In this document: in pieces, positions 7,688-15,529 of the stretch | Position numbering within the stretch: the first letter of the stretch is position 1 | Layout of the letters: every line of letters starts with the position of its first letter | DNA from: Sellimonas sp963559135 | GTDB taxonomy: Bacteria > Bacillota > Clostridia > Lachnospirales > Lachnospiraceae | Assembly (NCBI GenBank): GCA_963559135.1 | Contig: CAUWJP010000016.1 | Location: forward strand, 1-63,160 | Length of the DNA stretch: 63,160 bases | Direction of reading: 5' to 3' | The notes under the pieces: model-generated | Databases searched by the model: none | The model's input: the letters and a program-made list of their open reading frames with translations, nothing else | Told to the model about the DNA's origin: nothing | Position numbers and translations under genes: made by a program

Positions 7688-9217
7688 ATGAACATTTTAT
7701 ACGAAATCAGTCAGACAGCCGTCCGATTTCCGGACCGTGCTGCAATGATATCCGGTGAAGAACGTTTAAGCTATGGAGACCTCTGGAAGTACTCAGATCT
7801 GCTGGCTTCTGCTCTTCAAAGACTCTGTAAAGATGACCGGACTCCGATTCCTGTCTACGGGCATAAGAGCCCGCTGATGCTCATCTGCTTTCTTGCATGT
7901 GTAAAATCAGGAAGAGGGTACTGCCCGATCGATGTCTCCGTACCATGGTCCCGCACTATGCAGATCATTGAAAGCATCCAGCCGCCTTTCGTGCTGGCTT
8001 GCGAAGATCCGGAAGATCGTTCCGATGCCGTTTCCTTTTTTAAGAAAGAAGACATTCAACGTCTGATGCAGGAGGAACATCCGGAGAATCCATTACAGCT
8101 TTCCCCGGTTTCCGGCGAAGATCTTTTTTATATGATTTTCACTTCCGGAAGCACCGGAAGTCCGAAAGGGGTACAGATCACTTCCGACTGTCTGAATCAT
8201 TATCTGGAGTGGTCCGTCGGCCTTGGTACCTCAAGGGAAGAAAAAGAGGGACGCGTCTTTTTAAATCAGGCACCGTTTTCCTTTGATCTGTCTGTCATGG
8301 ATCTATACACCTGCCTTGCCTGCGGTGGAACACTATATCCGCTTACGAAAGCACAGCAGTCTGATTTCCGGCTCCTTCTCCCGGCACTGGCTGCATCGGA
8401 AGCATCTGTGTGGGTATCCACGCCATCTTTCGCCGATATGTGCCTGAGAGATCCGAATTTTGACAGCTCACTGCTCTCACAGATCAGACTGTTTTTATTC
8501 TGCGGAGAAACGTTGACGAATCGGACCGCACAAAAACTATCCGGACGTTTTCCTGATGCTGTCATCATGAATACATACGGCCCAACCGAATCCACCGTGG
8601 CGGTGACGGAAGTTCAGGTCACGCCGGAGCTTATAGAACGGGAAAACCCACTTCCTGTCGGACGGCCAAAACCAGGAACGTGGATCGAGATTCACTCCCC
8701 GGAAGGCGCCCGCCTGACAGACCTAGAAAAGGGCGAAATTGTTATTCTTGGAAACACAGTCAGCCCAGGATATTTCCGGCGCCCGGATCTCTCCGATCCC
8801 GTTTTCTTCACGGCAGTAAAAAGCGGGAATACGGTCCGCGGATACCGTACAGGAGATGAAGGATACTTAAAGGACGGCATGCTTTACTACTGCGGCCGGA
8901 TTGACTTGCAGATCAAGCTACACGGATACCGAATCGAGCTTGGAGATATTGAAAGCAATCTTCTGAAGCTGCCAGGCATTAAAAACGCAGCTGCCATCGC
9001 AAATATGCGGGACGGAAAAGCAAAAAGCATTACTGCTTTCCTTGTCCAGGAAAATACTCCGGAAGATGAGTTTGAAGAATCATTACAAATCAGGCGTGAA
9101 CTGAAAGAGTACCTGCCAGATTACATGATTCCGAAAAAAATTGTTTTCCTTGATCAGCTTCCTATGACTGCCAACGGGAAAGCTGACCGGAAGGCTCTGG
9201 GAGGGATGCTCTCATGA
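7688..9217 (+). CDS. dltA: D-alanine--D-alanyl carrier protein ligase DltA
   Basis: 509 residues. An ANL-superfamily adenylating enzyme that activates D-alanine with ATP and loads it onto the DltC phosphopantetheine arm, the first step of teichoic-acid D-alanylation in the cytoplasm. The P-loop FTSGSTGSPKG is at ~151-161, NTYGPTEST near 296, YRTGDEG near 390 and the C-terminal catalytic Lys in TANGKADRK. An AGGAGGG sits 7 bases before the ATG. The stop overlaps the dltB start by 4 bases (ATGA), indicating translational coupling. First gene of dltABCD-dltX, which reduces cell-surface negative charge and lowers sensitivity to cationic peptides. Confidence 0.97.
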   Translation: MNILYEISQTAVRFPDRAAMISGEERLSYGDLWKYSDLLASALQRLCKDDRTPIPVYGHKSPLMLICFLACVKSGRGYCPIDVSVPWSRTMQIIESIQPPFVLACEDPEDRSDAVSFFKKEDIQRLMQEEHPENPLQLSPVSGEDLFYMIFTSGSTGSPKGVQITSDCLNHYLEWSVGLGTSREEKEGRVFLNQAPFSFDLSVMDLYTCLACGGTLYPLTKAQQSDFRLLLPALAASEASVWVSTPSFADMCLRDPNFDSSLLSQIRLFLFCGETLTNRTAQKLSGRFPDAVIMNTYGPTESTVAVTEVQVTPELIERENPLPVGRPKPGTWIEIHSPEGARLTDLEKGEIVILGNTVSPGYFRRPDLSDPVFFTAVKSGNTVRGYRTGDEGYLKDGMLYYCGRIDLQIKLHGYRIELGDIESNLLKLPGIKNAAAIANMRDGKAKSITAFLVQENTPEDEFEESLQIRRELKEYLPDYMIPKKIVFLDQLPMTANGKADRKALGGMLS

Positions 9218-10374
9218 GTTTTTTCGACAATTACCAGTTTTTCTGCGCTCTTGTTCTCATTCTTCTGCCCGCATTACTGCTTGGTGTTCTGGAACAGCCG
9301 CTGAAATGGTACTCCACTGCCGCAACCATGCTGTTTACTGCCCTGGCATTTTTTCCAAAACCGGAGCAGACGGCTTACCTGGCTCTGTTTTTTGTGATTG
9401 AACTGATTGTTGTAAAAGGCTACATGTCCTTCCGTGTTTCCAGAGACCGGAATGTCTGGGCTTACCGGCTGGCACTGTTCCTGAGTATTCTGCCATTAAT
9501 TCTCAGTAAGCTGGCCGGTCTGTGGGGAGGTTCCATCTTTGCGTTCCTTGGAATCTCCTATCTGACATTTCGATGCGCTCAGATCATTATTGAGACCTAT
9601 GACGGATTAATCACCGAAATGTCTGTTTTGGATTTTACAGCTTTTTTGCTGTTCTTCCCGGCTCTTAGTTCCGGTCCTATCGACCGAAGCAGACGGTTTC
9701 TTGAGGATCTGAACAATATCCGGCCCCGCAGAGAGTACCTGGAGCTTGCCGGAGAAGGCATATTTAAAATTCTGCTTGGACTGATTTACAAGGTGATTCT
9801 TGCCTCGGTATTCTTTAAAGGCATGGGGATGGTTGACGGCGCCCGTACCTGGTACTACGTGATTTTCTATGCATACTGCTATGGATTTTATCTGTTTTTC
9901 GACTTTGCCGGGTATAGCCTCATGGCTGTTGGCACCAGCTATCTCCTCGGTATCCGTACCCCGGACAATTTCCGGCGGCCGTTTCAGAGCATTGACATTC
10001 AGGAGTTTTGGGATCGGTGGCATATTACGCTGTCCCATTGGTTCCGGGATTTTCTCTTTTCCCGGTTCATGATCCAGTCGATCCGGAAAAAGCGTTTCAA
10101 AAACAGGCTCAACGCAGCCTGCGCAGGTTTTCTTGTCAACATGCTTGTCATGGGACTGTGGCACGGCATAACGCCTTCATATATCCTGTACGGACTTTAC
10201 CACGGCGTTCTTCTGGCAGCTACGGAATGGTACAAGAAAAAGTCAACCTTTTATAAAAAATACCGGCAGAAACGGTGGTACCGTTTCCTGTCCTGGCTGA
10301 TCACGCTTCAGCTTGTAATCTTTGGATTTTATATCTTTTCGGGCAAGTTTATTTGGCTGCTCGGACTATCATAA
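9214..10374 (+). CDS. dltB: MBOAT-family D-alanyl transfer protein DltB
   Basis: 386 residues with about ten hydrophobic segments. A membrane-bound O-acyltransferase that takes D-alanine from DltC inside the membrane and passes it outward for transfer to teichoic acid. The signature region is LWHGITPSYILYGLYHG (~310-326) with the invariant His of the family. The conserved ELPEFWDRWHI-like region is seen as DIQEFWDRWHITLSHWFRDF. Between dltA (4-base overlap) and dltC (18-base gap). Confidence 0.97.
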   Translation: MSFFDNYQFFCALVLILLPALLLGVLEQPLKWYSTAATMLFTALAFFPKPEQTAYLALFFVIELIVVKGYMSFRVSRDRNVWAYRLALFLSILPLILSKLAGLWGGSIFAFLGISYLTFRCAQIIIETYDGLITEMSVLDFTAFLLFFPALSSGPIDRSRRFLEDLNNIRPRREYLELAGEGIFKILLGLIYKVILASVFFKGMGMVDGARTWYYVIFYAYCYGFYLFFDFAGYSLMAVGTSYLLGIRTPDNFRRPFQSIDIQEFWDRWHITLSHWFRDFLFSRFMIQSIRKKRFKNRLNAACAGFLVNMLVMGLWHGITPSYILYGLYHGVLLAATEWYKKKSTFYKKYRQKRWYRFLSWLITLQLVIFGFYIFSGKFIWLLGLS

Positions 10375-10392
10375 TTTTGGAGGGAAAATACT

Positions 10393-10629
10393 ATGAAAGA
10401 AACACTTTTTGGAATTTTGGAAAGAATCTGTGAAGATGATATCGTAAGAAACAATCCAGATATTGATCTATTTGAAACCGATCTGATGGATTCACTCGGA
10501 TTTGCAGAACTCCTTGCAGATATCGAGGATGAGCTTGGCATCCTGATCGCACCGTCTGAGGTAGACCGCAGCACCTTCAATACACCAAACCAGATCCTTG
10601 CGTATCTGGAAACAAGGAGCGCATCATGA
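10393..10629 (+). CDS. dltC: D-alanyl carrier protein DltC
   Basis: 78 residues, the normal DltC length. An acyl-carrier-type four-helix protein. The phosphopantetheine attachment Ser lies in LMDSLGF (~34-40). It carries thioester-linked D-alanine from DltA to DltB. The start has GGAGGG 8 bases upstream; the stop overlaps the dltD start by 4 bases (ATGA). Confidence 0.96.
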   Translation: MKETLFGILERICEDDIVRNNPDIDLFETDLMDSLGFAELLADIEDELGILIAPSEVDRSTFNTPNQILAYLETRSAS

Positions 10630-11801
10630 AACGGCTCCTTGCATTTTTCCTGGCTGCTGTCCTTACACTGACCTCGGCAGCAGGGCTGCATTTTCTGGCA
10701 GACCGCAGAGTACATGCTGACGGGAACGCATTCGGCTCCTGGTCCGGGGACGGCAAATTTCCAGCCAGGGAAGCTATTTTAAAAAATCTGGATGAAAATA
10801 CGATTCTGACATTCGGTTCATCCGAGTTTCAATATGGCGTAAAAACACCTTATCATCCAGGAAAGATTTTCAAAGACACAAAATTTCATATGATGCTGAT
10901 CGGCGCCGGCTACTACCAGTCTCTCAGCCACGCCATCACACTGGCATCACTGGGAGAAGATGTACAGAAGAAAGAGGCGATCCTTTTCCTATCCCCGCAG
11001 TGGTTTCGGAAGGCAGGCGTACAACCGGAGGCTTTTACCTCCCGTTTCTCGGAATCCCATTACATCGCGATGCTCAAAAATACCCATCTGCGTAAAGAGG
11101 TCAAGGACTACATGATAAACCGCTCCCATGAGCTGCTTAAGGTCGATCCCGCCACCCAGAAACGCGCGGAGCTTTATAACCGGGTACTCTACACACAAGA
11201 TGCTTCCATGTCGGACTGGGTTAACTACAGGATCTACACGCGCTTCCTGAAAGAAAAAGAATTACAGACCGCGGTCATGCAGATGGTAAAAGATAATGTT
11301 CCAAAGGCATCGGTCAAAGCAAAAACCGATCAGGATCCGGATTTTGCTTCCCTGATCAAACAATCCGTCAAAGATGGCGAAGCGCAGAATCAGGGAAATC
11401 CATTTTATATGGACGACAATGCCTACAAATGGAAAGTCCGCCCATTTATGAAGAAAAAGAAAAACCAGAGCCTGAATGGAAGCTACAGCACCTCACCGGA
11501 ATACGACGATCTCAGATGCTTCCTTGATGTCTGCCAGGATCTTGGAATCCGGCCGCTGCTCGTCATGATGCCAGTCAACGGATACTGGTACGACTACACT
11601 GGATTCCCAAAAGAAGCAAGGGAAGACTACTACCAGAATATCCGCTCTGTGGCCGCCGAGTACAATGCCTCCGTAGCAGATTTCTCCGACCAGGAGTATA
11701 CAAAATACTTCTTTGAGGACGGCGTTCATATCGGTAAGAAAGGATGGGTAATGATAAATGAAAACATTTACAGATTTTATCAGAAAAATAAAGAACAATA
11801 A
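10626..11801 (+). CDS. dltD: D-alanyl-lipoteichoic acid biosynthesis protein DltD
   Basis: 391 residues. An N-terminal signal anchor (~5-25) and an extracellular SGNH-hydrolase-like domain. The nucleophile-type Ser lies in FGSSEFQYG (~60-68), and the C-terminal Asp-His pair in DGVHIGKKGW (~373-382). It works outside the membrane in the final transfer of D-alanine to teichoic acid. The 3' end overlaps the dltX start by 44 bases. Confidence 0.95.
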   Translation: MKRLLAFFLAAVLTLTSAAGLHFLADRRVHADGNAFGSWSGDGKFPAREAILKNLDENTILTFGSSEFQYGVKTPYHPGKIFKDTKFHMMLIGAGYYQSLSHAITLASLGEDVQKKEAILFLSPQWFRKAGVQPEAFTSRFSESHYIAMLKNTHLRKEVKDYMINRSHELLKVDPATQKRAELYNRVLYTQDASMSDWVNYRIYTRFLKEKELQTAVMQMVKDNVPKASVKAKTDQDPDFASLIKQSVKDGEAQNQGNPFYMDDNAYKWKVRPFMKKKKNQSLNGSYSTSPEYDDLRCFLDVCQDLGIRPLLVMMPVNGYWYDYTGFPKEAREDYYQNIRSVAAEYNASVADFSDQEYTKYFFEDGVHIGKKGWVMINENIYRFYQKNKEQ

Positions 11802-11919
11802 ATTTGCCGCATTTGCAGGATGGACAGCCCTATTTTATGTCATGCTCATGATACTCTACCTGTATCTCATGTACGCCAACCTGTCCACCGCACCAAAATT
11901 TGTCTATAATATGTTTTGA
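11758..11919 (+). CDS. dltX: DltX-like small membrane protein
   Basis: 53 residues, in the +2 frame relative to dltD and starting inside it. One transmembrane helix is predicted (~20-41), and the protein ends in PKFVYNMF. That closely matches the FxYNxF C-terminal motif of DltX, the short peptide that relays D-alanine between DltB and DltD in other Firmicutes. In the best-known operons dltX precedes dltA; here it is last. An A/G-rich AAAGGATGGG lies upstream inside dltD. The motif, size, membrane segment and position all agree. Confidence 0.85.
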   Translation: MKTFTDFIRKIKNNKFAAFAGWTALFYVMLMILYLYLMYANLSTAPKFVYNMF

Positions 11920-11943
11920 TATTAATTTTTTATCAGTTTATAA

Positions 11944-11975
11944 GGGACGGGTTCCTTTACACCGGAACACGTCCC
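11944..11975. repeat. Imperfect palindrome GGGACG-GTTCC / GGAAC-CGTCCC
   Basis: GGGACGGGTTCC (11944-11955) pairs with GGAACACGTCCC (11964-11975) across an 8-base loop with one internal mismatch. No T-run follows, so it is not a typical terminator. It may be an RNA 3'-end stabiliser or a dispersed palindromic repeat. Confidence 0.6.
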
Positions 11976-11995
11976 CAATGAAATCCGATCATGTA

Positions 11996-12039
11996 AAAAG
12001 GCGCCAGTCGGGATCTATTTCCCAGGCTGGTGCCTTTTT
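11996..12039. terminator. Bidirectional terminator between dltX and pcp
   Basis: AAAAAGGCGCCAG pairs with CTGGTGCCTTTTT around an inner GGG/CCC stem. A-run and T-run flank the stem, serving the convergent dlt and pcp transcripts. Confidence 0.9.
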
Positions 12040-12054
12040 GTCTAGTGGGTTTAT

Positions 12055-12699
12055 TTAATGGGTCTCGCCCATTGCTTTCTGTACGTCTTCTGTGTTTGTC
12101 ACTGCGGCTTCGATGCCGTATTCCAGTGCTTTTGCGATCATTTCAAGGGACATGAACGGTGTGCCGTTTGCCTTGTCCACTACCTGTCCGCTTTCAAATG
12201 GTACATGTACGAATCCAGCGCGGATGCCCGGATATTTTTTTGCTGCAAGATAGAGCACATTGTACATGATACAGTTGCATACATAGGTACCCGCTGTATA
12301 GGAAACATGTGCCGGAATTCCGTGGGCTCTCATGTTTTCTACCATTGCTTTTACCGGAAGTGTGGAGAAGTATGCTGTCTCGCCGTCCTCGCGGATCGGT
12401 TCGTCAAATGGCTGTTCTCCATCGTTGTCCGGAATTCTTGCTTCTTTCAGGTTGATCGCTACTTTCTCTACTGTCATGCAGGAGCGTCCACCTGCCTGTC
12501 CGACATCCAGTACCATGTCCGGTTCATATTTTTTGATTGCTTCTTCTACAACCTCTGCGCTTCTTGTAAATACAGTCGGGATCTCAATCTTGATGATTTC
12601 CGCTCCTGCGATTGTATCCGGAAGCAGTTTCACTGCTTCATATGCTGGATTTACTTTTTCTCCCCCAAATGGATCAAATCCTGTAACTAATACTTTCAT
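12055..12699 (-). CDS. pcp: Pyroglutamyl-peptidase I (pyrrolidone-carboxylate peptidase)
   Basis: 214 residues from the ATG at 12699, which has GGAGGT 7 bases upstream; the longer open frame to 12804 runs into the previous gene. Removes N-terminal pyroglutamate from peptides. A C15-family cysteine peptidase: Glu in TVEKVAIN (~80), Cys in AGTYVCNCIMY (~143) and His in FVHVPFE (~166) form the triad. N-terminal signature VLVTGFDPFGG. Last gene of a leftward cluster with an aminopeptidase and the DUF969/DUF979 transporter, which suggests release and handling of 5-oxoproline. Confidence 0.96.
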   Translation of the reverse strand: MKVLVTGFDPFGGEKVNPAYEAVKLLPDTIAGAEIIKIEIPTVFTRSAEVVEEAIKKYEPDMVLDVGQAGGRSCMTVEKVAINLKEARIPDNDGEQPFDEPIREDGETAYFSTLPVKAMVENMRAHGIPAHVSYTAGTYVCNCIMYNVLYLAAKKYPGIRAGFVHVPFESGQVVDKANGTPFMSLEMIAKALEYGIEAAVTNTEDVQKAMGETH

Positions 12700-12719
12700 T
12701 GTACTGACCTCCTTATACC

Positions 12720-13706
12720 TTAATATACATTTGGTTCCGGCAAGATAATCTTGCCTTCCTGCATCAGCTGCCTGTTGTCCGCATAGATATCCGGTTCCAG
12801 GCATACAAGATCAAAATGCCCTTTCGCATTCTGCACGCCCCCAAGGGCAAGATTCCGGCCAAGCCCGATATGGAATGTTCCATAAGCTGACTCGTCCTCA
12901 ATATAACAGTCTCCCACACACCGGGAGTACGAATTCAGGCCAATACCAAATTCACCGCCGATATAAATCCTGCTGTCCTTGTAGGCTTCCATATAGTTTT
13001 TCAACCGGATTCCGGTCGGCGTCTCTTCGATTTTTACAATACGTCCTTCCCGAAATTCAATTCTTGTAACTTCTTCTGCCTTCCCAATGTAGCCAAGCGA
13101 TCCGTCCAGCATCATAATGCCTTCCGTCTTCGTCTCCTCGATAGGTACATAAACCTCGATACTGGCCGAGGAATATCCTTTACCGTCTTTGACCACACCG
13201 TTGAAAAATCCCGGATTTCTTCCCTTTTTCCCCATCTTCAGATCTGTACCCGCAGGGGTTGTTACATGAATCCGTGACGAATGACGGAGGTATTTCATAA
13301 TAACCTCCGCCATCAGCCGGCTTTTCTTTGTATCCATCATGAGGAAATCGAATTCCAACATGGATTTTCCATTGTTTGTCGAAAGGGGCAGGGACAAAAA
13401 TTTCTTATGACGTCTAATTGCGCGTTTTGCTGCTTTGGTAGTTACGAGAGAATATTCCGTCGCAGCGATAATCGCGGTGTAGGGGTCAAAGACCTCTTCA
13501 TTTGCGTCAAAGAATACTCCTACATGCCGTCCTTTATTCTCTACCAGAAGCGTATTGACGGATCTGGCTCTTTTGACTGCCTGCTTTCTGAGTTCCCGTG
13601 CTTCAGCACGATACTCCTGACTCGTCACAATCAAAAGTCTGTCCCAAGGTTTTATTCTTACCCAGTTCTCAATAATAATACGGGCTCCCCGCTCAATGTC
13701 ATGCAT
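12720..13706 (-). CDS. M29-like aminopeptidase family protein
   Basis: 328 residues. Resembles the leucyl aminopeptidase / aminopeptidase T (COG2309, M29-like) family in overall layout: an N-terminal Rossmann-like half, then a C-terminal metal-binding half with GEFGIGLNSYSR, EDESAYGTFHIGLG and KGHFDLVCLEP. Conserved Glu and His residues there could bind two metals. It probably removes N-terminal amino acids from short peptides in the cytoplasm. 23 bases separate it from DUF979 and 20 from pcp. AAGGA lies 13 bases upstream of the ATG. Catalytic activity is inferred. Confidence 0.7.
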   Translation of the reverse strand: MHDIERGARIIIENWVRIKPWDRLLIVTSQEYRAEARELRKQAVKRARSVNTLLVENKGRHVGVFFDANEEVFDPYTAIIAATEYSLVTTKAAKRAIRRHKKFLSLPLSTNNGKSMLEFDFLMMDTKKSRLMAEVIMKYLRHSSRIHVTTPAGTDLKMGKKGRNPGFFNGVVKDGKGYSSASIEVYVPIEETKTEGIMMLDGSLGYIGKAEEVTRIEFREGRIVKIEETPTGIRLKNYMEAYKDSRIYIGGEFGIGLNSYSRCVGDCYIEDESAYGTFHIGLGRNLALGGVQNAKGHFDLVCLEPDIYADNRQLMQEGKIILPEPNVY

Positions 13707-13729
13707 CTTACGCGCCGTCCTTACATTGC

Positions 13730-14677
13730 CTATTTGAACATAATCATGTAGCAGATCTGTACTACAAGCATGATTGCTGCTACAACAACCTGATTCTTAA
13801 TAACACCCCAGCGGTCTTTCATATTCAGAATAGCCACCGGAACGATGTTGAAGTTCGCTGCCATCGGTGTACACAGTGTACCACAGTAACCGCATGTCAG
13901 AGCAAGCATTCCGATGACAACCGGATCTGCACCATATGCAAGTACGAATGGTCCACCGATACCAACAGTGATAACTGTGATCGCTGCGAAAGCATTTCCC
14001 ATGATCATTGTAAAAATAACCATACCAATTGCAAATACGATAATACCAAGATTTACATTTCCCTTTGGTACAACATTTTCTACAATACCGGCAATTACTT
14101 CACCGACACCTGCTGCTGTAAAGATACCTCCCAGAGCTCCGAGAAGCTGAGGAAGCATACACAGAGGTCCCATCATGGACAGGAATCGTTCAGATCCTTC
14201 CAGGAATACTTTTGGTTTGTTGTCCGGAGAGTAAATTCTCAGGATAATCATGGAGATGATAACACCGACTGTAACACCTACCATGGAGCTGATATTTGTA
14301 AACAGCGCGAATAAGAGAGAACATACCGCTACTGTAAGGGCAGGGATAAAGATCTTCATACCAATCTTCTCATACTGTCCTTTTGTGTATTCTTTTGTCG
14401 GAGCATTTGTCTTTCCAACTTTTACGCGTTTGAAAATTGGCGGCATACACATTACAATTACAAGTGCACCGGATACCTTAGCCGGAAGCCATGTTCCGAA
14501 TGCACATACAATACCAAATGAACACCAGAATACTGCTGTACCGATTCTGGACGGATTTTCTTTGTCGAGCAGATTTTTGATACCGGCAAAAATTGTGATA
14601 AGCCCGATGATGATCCATACGGCCTCACCTAATGTACTGGCAAGGGAATCCCCTATCTGTATAAATTTAAGATCCAT
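13730..14677 (-). CDS. DUF979 family membrane protein (5-oxoproline transporter subunit)
   Basis: 315 residues with about nine hydrophobic segments. DUF979 proteins are encoded next to DUF969 and pyroglutamyl peptidase in many Firmicutes, and the pair is described as a 5-oxoproline transporter. Here the gene follows DUF969 by 18 bases and is followed by the aminopeptidase and pcp. The start is supported by GGAAGG 5 bases upstream. The transport direction cannot be read from the sequence. Confidence 0.85.
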   Translation of the reverse strand: MDLKFIQIGDSLASTLGEAVWIIIGLITIFAGIKNLLDKENPSRIGTAVFWCSFGIVCAFGTWLPAKVSGALVIVMCMPPIFKRVKVGKTNAPTKEYTKGQYEKIGMKIFIPALTVAVCSLLFALFTNISSMVGVTVGVIISMIILRIYSPDNKPKVFLEGSERFLSMMGPLCMLPQLLGALGGIFTAAGVGEVIAGIVENVVPKGNVNLGIIVFAIGMVIFTMIMGNAFAAITVITVGIGGPFVLAYGADPVVIGMLALTCGYCGTLCTPMAANFNIVPVAILNMKDRWGVIKNQVVVAAIMLVVQICYMIMFK

Positions 14678-14695
14678 ATATTCCTTCCCCCTTCA

Positions 14696-15394
14696 TTACT
14701 TCTTTGTCTTTTTCTCAGCTGAAGCCCCGTAGTACTTCTTCATCAATTTCTTGTCCTTCATAATATAGTAAACGCTTGCTACTACAAGGGCAATAATTGC
14801 AATCGGAAGTTCTGCGATTGCCAGTTCTACAAGTTCTACCTCGTATCCAAGAGACGCCAGTGTCGTCTGTACAAGGATACCACCGGAACCTCCGACGAAG
14901 AGTACCTGGAAGAAGAACCAGGTGATATTTTCCATACCGGAAGCCATTCCTTTAATATCTTCCATATGATCCTCATTCGGCTCATGTCCATGGCTTTCAA
15001 TCGCACCTTCTGTCATCGGAAGCAGTACCGGACGAACGAAGCCGGCCACACCACCGAACCCTACGTTAAATGCACCAAAGAATCCTCTGAGGATACCATA
15101 TGCACATACAAGTCTTCCTGCTGTTGCACTCTTTACTTTCCTCATCAATTCTGCTGCTGCTTCACGGAGACCATTTGCTTCCAGTACTCCTGTTACAAGC
15201 AGGATCATAATAAAGATTGCCACACTTCTATTTGCAACAAAGTTTGTACCAAGTGCTTCAAGAAGACCGTCAATTCCAAGTCCTCCTGCAAGCGCGGTGG
15301 TGACTGCCGCTAAAAAGATAATCAGGATGGAGTCCAGTTTCAGTGCGAATCCAAGCACAACGATCAGGACACCAATCAGTTTAATATACTCCAT
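14696..15394 (-). CDS. DUF969 family membrane protein (5-oxoproline transporter subunit)
   Basis: 232 residues with five or six hydrophobic segments and a Lys-rich C-terminus. Partner of DUF979, immediately downstream. The Gly-rich stretch GAFNVGFGGVAGFVRP and the following acidic loop are typical of the family. AAGGAGG lies 7 bases before the ATG. It follows the M14 peptidase after 135 bases that contain no clear terminator. Confidence 0.85.
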   Translation of the reverse strand: MEYIKLIGVLIVVLGFALKLDSILIIFLAAVTTALAGGLGIDGLLEALGTNFVANRSVAIFIMILLVTGVLEANGLREAAAELMRKVKSATAGRLVCAYGILRGFFGAFNVGFGGVAGFVRPVLLPMTEGAIESHGHEPNEDHMEDIKGMASGMENITWFFFQVLFVGGSGGILVQTTLASLGYEVELVELAIAELPIAIIALVVASVYYIMKDKKLMKKYYGASAEKKTKK

Positions 15395-15529
15395 AGATTT
15401 TCCTCCTTCTTTCTTGAAAAGTTTTTCTGTTATTTTTCTCTCCCCGCCATAGATCTGTCTGCTTTCGACCGGATAGGCGGATCCGGTATTTCTTTTTCCT
15501 CCTTTACTTTATTTCACAGACCAGCTGTT

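Noticed and set aside
12699..12804. Longer N-terminus for pcp
   Set aside because: The extra 35 codons overlap the aminopeptidase gene, while the internal ATG has GGAGGT at ideal spacing and begins the family signature.
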